Positions 1 to 10,840 of a stretch of DNA of 64,000 nt are shown here, piece by piece. The DNA lies in assembly GCF_023898315.1 (NCBI RefSeq), contig NC_064619.1, positions 498,266,594-498,330,593 on the forward strand, read 5' to 3'. A model generated the notes under the pieces. It searched no databases. It worked only from the letters and a program-made list of their open reading frames with translations, and had not been told where the DNA came from. Each line of letters begins with the position of its first letter. Within the stretch, counting starts at the first letter, position 1. This DNA comes from Schistocerca nitens. Its lineage: Eukaryota; Arthropoda; Insecta; Orthoptera; Acrididae. A program made the position numbers and the translations under genes.

Positions 1-184
1 GTAAGAAATAGTAACTAATAGTAACAGTTCTTCTTTTGTGCCACATGTACGCGCTTCACACAGCCAAATAGAAAGACTGGATGTGATGAAAGCTGAAAAA
101 GTAGTAAGACTCCTACACATCGGGTTCTACTACAATTTCAAAATAATGGCTTCCAATATGTACCGAAAATTGTGAAAAAAAAAT

Positions 185-2430
185 ATAAAATAAAAATATC
201 GATGAAAATAAAATTTCTCCCCTTTCTAAACCAAAAAAGGCGACCAAGAAAGTGATCACCACTTCAGCTAATATTACAAAAGAAAATATAGAAAAATTTA
301 GAGAAGAAATTGGGACAAGTAAATAAGGTGATTGGTGTGAACTCCAGATGAAAATAACTCAAGCAGCAGAGAAAACCTTAGGATTAGCCAAGAATAAAAA
401 GAAGACATGGTGGAATGAGGAGTGTGAAGAACCACTAATACAAAGAGCTCAAAAATGGAGATGTTGGAAAAAACAAGAAGACCTTGAACAATTCAGACAA
501 CAAAGAAAAGAAACATCAAAAATAATCCGGAGAATCAAAAGGAACTTTGAAAATTGTCAGCTTATTGAAATAGAAGAAAATTTCACCAAAAATAATTCTA
601 GCAATTTTTACCAAACCTTTAAACACATACATAAAGGATATCAGGCACCAAGTATTTGTTTCAAAGATGAAAATGACAAAAGACGATTAAATAATAAAGA
701 AAATTGTGAAATTTTAGCAAATTTTTTTTGAAAAGTTGTTAAACTGTCCAGTTCCAACAGATAAATTAGAATTTCCAGTGACATCTCAAAATCTAGAGGA
801 AGATTTCCCGCCAACAGAGCTAGAAATACATGAAGCCATCAAAATACTCAAAAACAATAAAGCAAGTGGTGAAGACTCCATTACAGCAGATTTATTGAAG
901 TGATCAGAACCAAAAATCATGAAGGATCTACAGCTGCTTTTTGAGAATATTTGGAAAACTAAAAAGATTCCAGTTGAATGGAAAACAGCATTAATCCACC
1001 CACTACATAAAAAGGGAGACAAACAAAAGTCAGTAATTACAGAGGAGTGTCACTTCTGCCAGTGGCATACAAAATATTATCAAAAATTCTCCTCAGCAGA
1101 GTGGTAGATACTATAGACAAATAACTAGGAGAATATCAGGGTGGTTTACGAAAGGGAAGATCCTGTGCAGAACAAATTTTTAACTTAAAGTCAATAATTC
1201 GCCATAGAATGTTAACCAGCAAACCAATACTAGTGTCATTTATAGATTTCAAGAAAGCATTTGATTTTATAGACAGAGAAACGATAGATAAGGTCATTAG
1301 AGAATTTGGTGTTAAATAAAAACTGGCAAACATAATTCGTGAAACACTACTAACAGGTGCAGTATCTAAAGTCAAATTTATGGGAGAAGTATCTCAGCCT
1401 TTTGAAATAAAAAGTGGTGTTAGACAAGGTGATGGTTTATCACCTTTACTGTTTAACTGTGTTCTAGAAAAAATTGTACGGATCTGGAATTCGGAGCTAA
1501 AAAATCACAAAATTGAACCAATAACTCTGGGAAGGAAAACAAATGGAATTAAGGTAAACTGCTTGGCTTTTGCGGATGATTTCGCAATACTTTCAGAAAA
1601 CCTGACAGAAGCAGTTACTCAAATAAACATTCTGGAAAAATTAGCAAACAGAACTGGTCTCAAAATTTCAGCTGAAAAAACAAAATTCATGACAAATATA
1701 AAAAATGCACCAAAATACATAGAAACACAAATAGGTAAAATAGAGTGAGTAAATAAATTTAAATATCTTGGAGAAACTATACAACAAAATGGACTAGAAA
1801 AATCTGAATAGGTGTAAGAATTAACAAAATGGAAAGAGCATATGGTTTGAACAACAATATTTACAACAAGAAATGTATATCTAGAAAAACAAAACTAAAG
1901 CACTACACCACAGTGGTACGACCAGAATGTTTATATGGATCTGAATGCCTAACGATGAACTATAAGATGGACAAACTAGAGGTACTGGAAAGAAGGATTA
2001 TTAGAAAAATAATGGGTGCAATGAAAACTACAGATGGTTGGAAAATAAGAAGTAATGAGGAGATCTACAAAAATATAGAGAAAATATCTGAAGTAATGGC
2101 CAAACGAAGATTATCCTTTTTTGGACGTCTCTACCGAATGGCTGGAAATAGACTAACAAAACAAATACTCCTATATTTCTAAAAGAAGAAATCGACACTT
2201 GCGTGGATTACAGAAGTAAGAAAAGATCTTGAAAGAAACATCATCAAAGAATCAGAAACAACAGAAAAAAACGGTTTAAAAACAAAATACTAAATTGGGA
2301 AGGCTTTCAAAGCAGAAGAAATAAAAAATCGGGAACAACATGGACAGAAGAAAGGAAGAGACTTCATGGGGAGAAAATGAGGGAATACTGGAAAAATAGG
2401 AAACAACAACAAAGGAAGAAGAGGAACTGA
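185..2430 (+). mobile_element. 5'-truncated LINE, broken reverse-transcriptase ORF
   Basis: This is a non-LTR retrotransposon remnant that encoded a reverse transcriptase. Reading starts near 185 without an endonuclease, so the element is 5' truncated. The order is: a pre-RT region with a WWNEEC motif (about 410-425), thumb/finger motifs KNNKASGEDSI and IPVEWKTALIHPLHKKGD (850-1020), the first catalytic block FIDFKKAFDF (about 1240), then SGVRQGDGLSPLLFN and FADDFAIL (1410-1590). The C-terminal part contains YGSE and FFGRLYRM (1930-2140). Breaks visible: a frameshift in a run of eight T at 722-729, stops near 901, 1122 and 1317, another near 1746, and a change of frame before 1829. The style of the RT (GVRQGD, FADD, short C-terminal arm with YGSE) resembles RTE-like LINEs, but I do not assign a clade firmly. 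The copy is dead. Confidence 0.85.
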
Positions 2431-2468
2431 AGTTGTTAACGTGATCCTAGTTGGTCAATACGATTGTT

Positions 2469-2503
2469 AAAAAAAAATAAAAAAATAAAAAAAAAATCGA
2501 CAC
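2469..2503 (+). repeat. A-rich LINE tail
   Basis: An A-rich run broken by single T bases follows the LINE remnant in the sense orientation and is best read as its 3' tail. It supports the orientation and 3' end of that element. Confidence 0.6.
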
Positions 2504-5110
2504 CCATTTTAATATCGATATATCTGTATATTGGGTTAAATTACAACCGATATATATCTAACTTGTGGTGAAAGTATCGACATATCGATATTTTGTCAAC
2601 AGCTCAATTACCAGCTATATACCAATTTCTTTCGCAACGATATGTCCTATAAGCCAATATCTGCAGACAAGTACAGGCCAATTTTTACAGAAGGGTATAG
2701 TGTTGGAGCAAATTCACCAAAGATGTAAGCTTTTGGCATGTCAAAGTAAAAACTGTAAGTACCAATGACCTCCAGCTGAAAGAAAGTCTTGAGCAATAGC
2801 TGGAATTAACCAGTTAAGAACATTGGCAGGCGAGGCTAGTATTTGAATCCAGTCGAAACATGAGGAGGCAGACAGTGATATACTGTTACGTTTTATTTGC
2901 AGCAGACTCTACCCATCCCTAAATTAAGATGTGGACGAGTTTTTTTACACTGGCTTCACCTTTCTCAAGCAACAGTAAACAGGTTAAGTGGACCTCACAA
3001 CTCTGAACCAGAGTGTTGCGGTTTGATCATACCAAGCTGCTGCTTGCAAGCCAATTGCAACCTCCAGCTATGAGCGAATGTGGTGTTCTGGGTTAAATTT
3101 TAAGTTATGGAAACATAGTTGTGGCATGCTGGATCAAAACAAAGACATTTAATTGTGTTGCATACTAACTACACGAAATCCTTATGGGTAGGGCTGCCAG
3201 ACATAATTCTAGAGGGCAAGACTCACTCAAATTCCGGATTCTACAGACCCTGGTTTATATAGGCGAATGGGTATCATCAAATGGGAATTCTCTCAGTAGG
3301 CGAGCGCGAGCAAACTGCATTTGGTTCTTGTTTGGTTGTGTTCCGCTGGTTGTCAGTCTTTAAAGGAATGTCACGACGTAGCAGTACAGAAATCATGTCT
3401 GCAACCTTTGCTATTTCTGCTGTTGCCACGAGTATCGTGATTCATGGAGAAAATGTAATATTGTTGATGGAAGGATGTAGATAACATGGGTGCTTCTGGT
3501 ATCCATGAGAAGATCAGCAAAAATGCCGAAGGAAAAGAAATAGGAAACTTCCCAGTCACTCAAAGATCCAACCAGAGATGTGAGAAAGATGCGATGCCTG
3601 CATCAGGTGGGGATAAGCACAACCCTACTATTTCTATTTATTAAAAAGAAAAAAGGAAATTAACTGTCCTTGAAAGGAGACAATTGGGCATATGTATTTC
3701 CTATTCTGACTGAAAACATGCAAAAGACCTAATCACTCTTACATTCATACTAGCTATAATGCCACAGTTAATGTTTCATTGTAATGTTACAGATTATTTG
3801 ATGGTGGGTTACTGGGGACCATGCAGCTTGCCTTCTAATAAACTATAAAGCAGATTTTATCAAGTAGCCAATGTGACAAGTTGTATATGTGCTTGTTTTT
3901 AATTTTGCTGACGTTGTCTTCCTTTTATGTAAAATTCTTCAAGTGCAACACCAGAAACCCCCTGAGATATAACAGATACCGAAATGCGAAACCATCACTA
4001 ACGTAAATGAATAAAGTGGCTAGTACTCAGAGTATAAATGCTAATGTTCTGATTTTTAATTTATTTCTCACCTGTAATGAAAAACATGAACCAACACATG
4101 TTGAAACTTTAGAACTAATGCTAAAGAAAACTAGAGTTCAAATTCAATGTTAAGTGCACTCTATCCACGTATATCGTAAGTTCTTCTTGCCCTATTCCCC
4201 TTTGCTTAGTTGGTCAAAAACAGTGTCATACAAAACAATCCTTCCAAGTTTTGCATCATGGTGCTAACTATGTAATGTGTCAATTATTTGCATCAAAAAA
4301 CTATAATATAGTTTTCATAAGGCATGCTCGTGTTCTTTTCCTCTCCTTTTAGTGTAAACACTTGTACAAGCGAATGGTAGTGAAATGTCCGCCCCTTGGT
4401 GTAAGCCAGACTGAATGTCAGTAGAAGAGTTAACTTTGCCAGGCATCGATTATTGCTTGAAGTTTATGAGTGCTTAATTGCAGTTATGTATGAGAGCATT
4501 TCATCATTTGGGAGATATTTGCTAAAATTGCATTTCTCTGATTTGGAGAAAGTTCACGCTGTTATTGCATAAGATTTTGCAGCATGTATAGAGTCCTGGG
4601 CACGGTATCGTATTTTCTTGTGTAGAAGAACTGAAAATATCGGCTAAGCTAGCATTACATCCACAAAATGTTGCATGCAAGCAAACGTGCCTAACAAGGT
4701 GGCCTGTCGTACTACAGCAGGCAGCAAGCAACTGCTAATCTAGTGTTGCCTTATTTTAATAACTATGATGCCATGAATTATTGTTAAGCACGCCTTAAAT
4801 GGAAGAAAAAAATTGTGACATAAAAATATGAATTCTGGTTATTTGTCCACTGTCTGCAGCGATTCAACACTCACGTCTTCCTCAAAGATCACGTTCTTTG
4901 CGAGTGTGAGAAACTCTGAAACAAGAATAAGATAGCAAACTTGCTGACTAGTCACATAGGTTTGCAATTTTTTGTTTTTTTTGCTAGCTGCATGAGATAT
5001 TTTTACTGAATTATATGTTTTAGAATCCGCTGATTTCAGAAGTGATGTCCATTTTTTCTATCACATAAGGATTTTTTGCAAATTCAAAAAAAAATGGTGA
5101 AAGCACTCCT
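2504..5110. other. No recognisable gene
   Basis: AT-rich DNA with short open frames only. I see no conserved protein motif, no tRNA-like head and no terminal repeats. Around 2515-2600 there are several near-repeats of ATCGATAT/GATATAT, too short and irregular to call a satellite. Confidence 0.5.
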
Positions 5111-5193
5111 TTATTCAAAATTATCAAACTTAATATTTTCTTACAACCAATGAAACATTATTTTGAGACATAAAGTAACAACATTCATGTTTT

Positions 5194-6824
5194 TTATGAA
5201 ACCTTTTCTTTTCGCCGAGTCCTTTTCCGAATCCCATCTTTAGTTTCCCGCTTAAGGATCCAATAGTAGTCTGCAAGCGTAGTGACATCCCATCTTCCTT
5301 GGTACCTTCTCTCGATTTTGCGGGCATCCTGGTGAAACCGCTCCCCCTGTACTTCACTGTAAGCTCCCAGGTTTTCTGGGAAACTGTGTATATGGGAGTG
5401 TAAAAACTGAACATTCAAGCTCATCTTGTAACCTTGAGCTTCGTATGCTGCTAGCATTCATTGAACAATGATTTTGTAGTCAGGATCTTCAGTGTTTCCC
5501 AAAAACTTTCGCACTACATCCTTGAACTATACCCAAGCTTCCTTTTCTTCTCATTCATACTTTCCACAAAGAGGGTGTCGGTTAAAAGTTTTCTTATGTC
5601 AGGGCCAGTGAAAACTCACTCTTTCAACTTTGCTTCTGACTGCTTCGAGATTTTTGTACATGTATATTTAAAACAGTCCCCATCCTTTTGCAGTGGTTTT
5701 ACAAATTGTTTCATCAACCAAAATTTGATATGGAGAGGCGGCAACAAAACCTTTTCTGGTGGTACCAAAGTAGTATTGATAAAATTTTTCTCTCCATGCT
5801 CTAAAGTTTCTCGGGGTGGCAAATCACTTTTAGTCCAGTGCTGTTCTCTGGCACTACTATCCCACAAGCATAGGAAGCATGGGTATTTAGTATAGCGTGC
5901 CTTCTGACCCAAAATCATCGTGAGTATTTTGAAGTCCCCACAAACCATCCATTGATGGTCCTGATATTCGATTTTTTCTACAATAATGGCCAAATCGTTA
6001 TAGTTTTCTTTCATATGCACAGAATGTCCCATCGGAAGCGATGAAAATTTATTTCCATTGTGCAATAATACTATTTTGAGACTAGTTTAGGATGAATCAG
6101 TGAATAGGCGCCATTCAGATGACTCATACTGCTTATAAGCAATGTGCGAGTCCTTACAAATCACTGCAAAAAAACTAGATTTCCTCCTTTCGAGAATAAC
6201 TGGGTAAATTATTTTTCTCGATGTCTGTACCATGAAAATGATGTGCCAGATGATAAAAGGTTTTTATTTCTTAATCAGGAACCTAACATTTCGGCTGCAT
6301 CTTTTGAAAGACCTAAATCTCTTACTAGATCATTGAGTTGACTTTGAGTAAATAGTTGATGCCTTTCATCTTCGTCTGAAGAAAAATCTCATCTTGATTC
6401 ACCCTGAGGAGGTAGTGTAACTTCGTCCTCCAAACTGGAAGGTGGCTGTGGGATAGGTATTTCAGAGCTATGGGGCACTGGGCGTATATCTGAGTCAGTG
6501 TTAGGATAACTTATGCTTGTTTTGTTTTTTGAATTGAATCCCTTTACGTCAACTGAACAGAAGTAGCAATCAGTGGTATGGTTTTTCCGCTCACGCAGTA
6601 TTATAGGAATTACAAATCGAAATGCATTCTTCTTACCCTTAAACCACAAACGAAGATCTTCTTCACATCTTCTACACACCTTGATCACTAAGTTTTAATT
6701 TAAAGTAAGCAAATTAAACTTTCCTCACCAAATCAGTTATGTTTCTCTGTTGACTTTTAATAGTGTATTCACCACAGATATAACAAAAACTGTTTGGAGA
6801 AATAACATAACTTCTTGTAGCCAT
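5194..6824 (-). pseudogene. Uncharacterised repetitive GERFHQD-family gene, copy A (degraded, full length)
   Basis: A member of a protein family I know only as an uncharacterised, often multicopy gene in arthropods and cnidarians; its function is unknown. Reading on the minus strand starts at an ATG at 6824-6822. A CYICGEY pair is followed about 40 residues later by CRRCEEDLRLW (6680-6650), a spacing like a ZAD-type zinc module. Next come CYFCSVDVKGF (about 6570), a low-complexity acidic/proline linker, RDLGLSKDAAEMLGS (about 6310), and the core: GHSVHMKENY, CFLCLWDSS (about 5860-5885) and LLPPLHIKFWLMKQF. The C-terminus has FLHSHIHSFPENLG and GERFHQDARKIERRYQGRW (about 5290-5415). Stops and frameshifts occur near 6740, 6690, 6285, 6220, 6150-6070 and 5560-5460, so it is not expressed intact. 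The second copy at 62.1-63.1 kb shows it is repetitive, which argues for a transposon-derived or transposon-carried gene (inference). Confidence 0.75.
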
Positions 6825-7732
6825 GACTATACAGAAACAGCAGCACTGTTCATTTGAATAGCAATATGTCTACTGAGAGTTCATCTTCATTTCATGCGAG
6901 ATAAAAATCGTCATTTGACTTGTCGCAACACGATAAAACTGAACAATAACATTGTTTGCATTTGCTTCTGGCGCCCAGGAGTTCACGGTAAAACCTCAAG
7001 TATAAACAAAGAATAGTTAACATTGTAATTTTTTAAAATTTAAGTTTATTTTATCAATTATAATTGATATAATTTTTAATAATTATTAAATTAAAAAACA
7101 CTAATGAACATAAATACTACAATATACATAAAAACCTATGTGATAGAGCTTTTTGAATATTTCTCCTGTTTTTGGGAGATCAAATTCTATAAGAAAATGT
7201 TAAAAAATCCTATGCAGTGTTTTAGTCTCAGACCTGTGTTATTAGCAATCTCATTCTGGCATGTTGAATCAGCATGGTGGTACGTTATAAAAGCACGAAG
7301 ACTCGCTGCCGTGACTTTGCCTGCTGCGGGAGTAGTTTACTCCGCAGCCCCTATGACGCTTTTGACGCAGCGTCCGCCCCCGCGCGGCCGCTCACATAGG
7401 CCAATCCTAACCGTGAGGCCAACCACTCGTTTTTGAGGTCCACACAGGAATAGCAGCTTCGCTGCTTAGCCTGTCCCCCTCCTGGTAGATGGAACCAGAG
7501 ACTTACAGTGCAGTGCAGTGCTGTGACTTTGTAGAAAAGTTGTCATCGTCGTGGCACTCACCCAACGCCACCTAGGAACAAGGCCTCACATCGTGAGTCT
7601 AATGAGCCTGTGGCGTCACGGGTAGGGGTCTGAGAAGCTAGGTACCGACAGTCCGACACAGGTGATTGGTAGCGTTTCCATATTGTACTTTGTGCTGTTC
7701 GTGAGTGGTTATTTGATCTATACTCAGTTACG
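6825..7732. other. AT-rich flank, then GC-rich patch before the THAP exon
   Basis: From about 7030 to 7100 the sequence is very AT rich. From about 7300 to 7500 it becomes GC and CpG rich, with a short hairpin at 7319-7343 and a tandem CAGTG cluster near 7508-7522. It lies directly upstream of the P-element transposase start, so it may hold that element's 5' end and promoter. I could not identify a terminal inverted repeat. Confidence 0.4.
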
Positions 7733-7885
7733 ATGCCCCGAAGGTGTTGTATGCCGAACTGCAGGGGCAATTACGATAATGGACCTAAAGTCAGTGTATT
7801 TTATTTTCCATCTGACGAGAATTTAAGACGAAAATGGTTATCGGCTGTTCACAGACAAGACTGGACACCTAGTAAGCACTCTGTT
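7733..7885 (+). CDS. P-element transposase exon 1 (THAP domain, first half)
   Basis: Fifty-one codons starting at ATG 7733 and ending at a GTAAGT donor. The peptide begins MPRRCCMPNC and contains VSVFYFPSDENLRRKW. This is the start of a THAP (C2-CH) zinc finger: the first cysteine pair sits at residues 6 and 10, followed by the basic and aromatic residues that contact DNA in this family. The exon stops exactly before the second zinc-ligand pair, which is found in exon 2. THAP fingers at this position bind the terminal sequences of P elements. The start is chosen because THAP domains normally begin within a few residues of the initiator Met. Confidence 0.85.
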
Positions 7886-8040
7886 GTAAGTATCAGTGTA
7901 TTTGTTTGGTTAGTGTGTCGTAGTTACTTGAAATGTAGTCCAGCTGAACAAAATACAGTAAACAGAAGAATGTATTTATAATCTCATACCTCATTAATTT
8001 TCGTTATATGTTTTAAAGAGAACTGTATGCTTGTTTTTAG

Positions 8041-8152
8041 ATATGTGAGCTGCATTTCAACAAGGACGATATTTTAAGCAGTACCAGCATGTATGACCCG
8101 AAAACTGGTACACTCTTGACAGCACCGTTGGATCGTCGACGCTTGAGAAAAG
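8041..8152 (+). CDS. P-element transposase exon 2 (THAP domain, second half)
   Basis: Thirty-seven codons plus one base, between an AG at 8039-8040 and a GTGAGT donor at 8153. It begins ICELHFNKDD, supplying the C-x2-H ligand pair that completes the THAP finger begun in exon 1, and continues to LTAPLDRRRLRK, matching the end of the domain. Splicing 7885 to 8041 keeps frame and restores the usual THAP spacing of roughly 40-50 residues between ligand pairs. This is strong support for a real intron. Confidence 0.8.
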
Positions 8153-8258
8153 GTGAGTTACGAAACACGCTCTTAGTAAAGTACAGCGGCATAACAACTA
8201 TCTTTATTTCACTTGTATGCTGTGAGATTGGTTTCATACTTCGTTATTAATTTTTCAG

Positions 8259-8533
8259 ATGCTATCCCATCGAAGTTGCCTGGATGCCCATCTTACTTGT
8301 CGAGTCATCAAACTGCAGTACGAGAGGACCCAGAAATTCGCAGGGGGCGTTTAGAAAATCGTGCTCTTCAAATTGCTATCCAAGAAAGTGTGGACACACA
8401 TGCGAAAATGATTGATGCGATATCGTTCGATAGTTTAGAACAAATGAAAACAAAGTTGAGTGAATGTGAAAAGCACAGTGACTGGGTAGTGATAAACAAA
8501 TCTGACTGTGTGCCTAGTATTACTAAAGCATAA
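8259..8533 (+). CDS. P-element transposase exon 3, N-terminal linker part
   Basis: Opens after TTTTTCAG (AG at 8257-8258). The single G left by exon 2 joins AT to give an Asp codon, then AIPSKLPGCPSYLS. The segment reads a charged, probably helical linker containing ENRALQIAIQES and LEQMKTKLSECEKH, consistent with the coiled-coil/dimerisation linker that follows the THAP finger in this family. It ends at TAA 8531-8533, which is probably a lesion. The reading resumes downstream after a frame change, via FLPRSLFS and HDIEVK at about 8550-8600. Confidence 0.65.
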
Positions 8534-8595
8534 TCCTTACCCATGAATTTTTTGCCACGTAGTTTATTCTCAGTGTCTTCAGTCATGATATTGAA

Positions 8596-10125
8596 GTGAA
8601 ATGTATTGGAAACATGAAATTTCCCATGAAAGTAAACAACATACAGGTGGTAAGTGATGTTCTTAAGAACATTTATCTTCTATATAATAGTTCTGAGGCT
8701 CCTGTAGATAACATTTTGTCTTTAATTGACGAGTTATTGCAAAATTTATTAGAAAAGTTGCCAGGAAACGAAACTAAAATTACATTTTTGAAGGAACAGA
8801 TTCCATTTTTGAAGTGCAGAAGTTCAACTCAATTTAGGTATGATACTAACTCTATGATAATGTGGTCATTAGTACATTCTATAAGCCCACATGCTTACAA
8901 ATTTTTGAGGAACACTGACAGTTTTTCTGTGCCTAGTCCTAACACCCTTTCAAGGCTTTGTAGTAAACTCTCAACAAATCGTGTCATTGAGCAACAGGGT
9001 CATCAGTTTATGAGCTACATCACAAATAAAGTAGGTACTTTATCCTCAGATGATAAAACTGTGCTCCTGTTGATGGATGAAATTCATCTGAAGTCTCAGC
9101 TTGATTACAAAGCTGGAAATGTTGTAGGATGTGCCTGTAACACTGAAAATGTTTTGTGTGCAACCAGCGCCTATGTTTTTATGGTTCAGAGCATGGAATC
9201 ACCTTACAAGGATGTACCTATTCCGGCAGTTCATACTATTCAGGTTGATGTTCCGTTCTCTTACATTAAAGCAGTCATTCTTAAATTAGGTGCAGTTGGA
9301 TTTGAGGTGGTTGGTATAGTAGCAGACAATAATGCAATTAATAAGAAAGCAGTGTCTAAGTTTTCTGCTCCTCCAGCTGTGAAAATAAAGTATGATCACC
9401 CTGTACAGTCTTCTCCAAATCGCCCATTGTATTATTTTGTGGACACTGTCCATATTTTGAAGTGTATCTTCCATAACTGGTTTAACCAAAAGGAGCAGAT
9501 CTTGTGTTTTCCTGACTTCAGTGACAGTTTGAAGGGAGGTTTGTCTTCTGTTGGAGCATTGAAAGAATTGCACTTGATAGAAAAAGATGAACTACTGCAA
9601 TATGGCAGTTCCTTAACTTTGAAGTCTCTATTTCCTAACTCAATTGAGCGCCAAAATGTCAAGTTAGTGTTGCGTATTTTCAGTGATACGACAGTTGTTG
9701 CTTTGGACACATTTGGTTCAAAGAAAGCAATTAGCAACTGGGAAAGTACTGAAACATTGATAAAAATAATAAATCGTTGGAGGGATATTGTAAATGTAAA
9801 AACATTACTCAAGGGACAGAGGTTAAGAAATATTTTCCAAGAACCTGTGACTAGTAAATCCCATCACATACAAGAATTCTTACAGTGCTTCATCTCGTGG
9901 TTATGTTCTTGGGAAGAGTGTAGTGATGAAAGAAAACTTACTCGAGAGACACATAGCGCTTTGAAACACACAACTGCTGCTTTGATCGACTTCAATGACT
10001 ACTGGCTTTCTGAGAAAAACAGATCATATTTGCTGTTAGGAAAAGTACAGACAGACAGTTTAGAAGAAAGGTTCGGCAAACACCGCCAGCTATGTGGGGG
10101 AAATTATCATGTTTATCTAAGATAA
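8596..10125 (+). CDS. P-element transposase, catalytic core
   Basis: A 509-codon open frame encoding most of the RNase H-like transposase. Visible motifs: MKFPMKVNN at the N-end, LLLMDEIHLKSQLDY with Asp161/Glu162, GIVADNNAINKK with Asp244, DTVHILKCIFHNW with Asp283 and His286 (the DxxH block of P elements), and DSLEERFGKHRQLCGGN near residues 488-504 with Glu490/491. By position Asp161, Asp244 and Glu490/491 are the likely counterparts of the D-D-E triad known for Drosophila P transposase; this is inferred from spacing, not an alignment. The frame has no ATG at its 5' edge and is really a continuation of exon 3 after a small frame change, because FSVSS and HDIEVK read across. It ends at an in-frame TAA that looks like a CAA (Gln) mutation. 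Confidence 0.85.
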   Translation: MKCIGNMKFPMKVNNIQVVSDVLKNIYLLYNSSEAPVDNILSLIDELLQNLLEKLPGNETKITFLKEQIPFLKCRSSTQFRYDTNSMIMWSLVHSISPHAYKFLRNTDSFSVPSPNTLSRLCSKLSTNRVIEQQGHQFMSYITNKVGTLSSDDKTVLLLMDEIHLKSQLDYKAGNVVGCACNTENVLCATSAYVFMVQSMESPYKDVPIPAVHTIQVDVPFSYIKAVILKLGAVGFEVVGIVADNNAINKKAVSKFSAPPAVKIKYDHPVQSSPNRPLYYFVDTVHILKCIFHNWFNQKEQILCFPDFSDSLKGGLSSVGALKELHLIEKDELLQYGSSLTLKSLFPNSIERQNVKLVLRIFSDTTVVALDTFGSKKAISNWESTETLIKIINRWRDIVNVKTLLKGQRLRNIFQEPVTSKSHHIQEFLQCFISWLCSWEECSDERKLTRETHSALKHTTAALIDFNDYWLSEKNRSYLLLGKVQTDSLEERFGKHRQLCGGNYHVYLR

Positions 10126-10635
10126 GTTGTTGAAACTGAACAAAAACTAAGGGCACAGTCTATGTTTTCCCTTTTGCTTCGGTCGAAAGTAGTTGGGGAT
10201 GTTGTTATTAAGACCACTGATATTTTTTCTACTCATATTGAAATTCAGGGATTAAAAGAAACATCAATACCAGAATTTTTAAATGTAGCAATAGATGAAA
10301 ATGATGATGGAATAGATGAGAATACTTGGCCACTGTTGCATTACATAGCAGGTTACTGCTCACACCAAGCTATTAAAAAAAACCATTGTGAATATCGTAA
10401 GGTATTCCTTACTACAGATGAAATTAAGCAGGGTGGTGGTGATTTGATTATGGTAAAAGATAGAGGAGGGTTGACATATCCTGCAGATGATGTAGTAGTG
10501 TGTATGACATATGTCTATTTAACTCTACAGAAAATTCTGAATTTTATTTTTAGAACAGGCAAATCAGAGAAATGTACTTGTGAAGGTAGCATCCCACAAC
10601 ATTCCCAGCAATCTTTTTTATGGGTTTCACTGTAA
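10126..10635 (+). CDS. P-element transposase, C-terminal part after a premature stop
   Basis: The same frame as the preceding catalytic segment reopens right after TAA 10123-10125 and runs to a stop at 10633-10635. It starts VVETEQKLRAQSMFSLLLR and contains ENTWPLLHYIAGYCSHQAI with a Cys/His-rich character, typical of the P-element C-terminal region. Only the one stop separates it from the main frame, so a single base change would explain the break. Residual coding quality is high. Confidence 0.7.
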   Translation, partial: VVETEQKLRAQSMFSLLLRSKVVGDVVIKTTDIFSTHIEIQGLKETSIPEFLNVAIDENDDGIDENTWPLLHYIAGYCSHQAIKKNHCEYRKVFLTTDEIKQGGGDLIMVKDRGGLTYPADDVVVCMTYVYLTLQKILNFIFRTGKSEKCTCEGSIPQHSQQSFLWVSL

Positions 10636-10828
10636 AAATACACACTCAATTGATTCAGTCATGAATTGCATAGTTTTGCTGTGCAAATATTTTGCTAAAC
10701 AATTACACCAAGAGGAGAAATGATGAAACTACTGTTAAAAAAGTAACTGTGTACAAAAGATTGAAAAAATGTTAAATTATACTGTGGTTGTGTATTTTCA
10801 CTGTTTGAGGCTTGGGAAGATGATGTGA

Positions 10829-10834
10829 AATAAA
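10829..10834 (+). promoter_or_regulatory. Poly(A) signal AATAAA of the P-element transcript
   Basis: A canonical AATAAA lies about 195 bp after the transposase stop and is followed by a T-rich stretch. Its position fits a transcript end for the P-element gene. Confidence 0.5.
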
Positions 10835-10840
10835 TGTTTA

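Larger units (their letters stand above)
7733..10840 (+). mobile_element. P-element superfamily transposon remnant with THAP-domain transposase
   Basis: The coding part of a P-element-type DNA transposon. A THAP zinc finger is encoded by two small exons, and a large RNase H-like transposase region follows. Two introns have standard GT-AG borders with good donors (GTAAGT at 7886, GTGAGT at 8153) and acceptors (TTTTTAG ending 8040, TTTTTCAG ending 8258). A poly(A) signal lies at 10829-10834. Lesions are few: a stop at 8531-8533, a frame change near 8583, and one TAA at 10123-10125 in the middle of an otherwise open frame. The element is therefore relatively young, or was recently functional. 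The 31-bp-type terminal repeats and 8-bp duplication expected for P elements were not found by eye, so the outer ends are undetermined. Confidence 0.85.

Noticed and set aside
5461..5895. 144-codon plus-strand frame
   Set aside because: It is antisense to the GERFHQD gene, copy A.
8213..8533. Independent 106-codon gene starting at ATG 8213
   Set aside because: The start lies in the second intron of the P-element transposase; the real exon begins after the splice acceptor at 8258.
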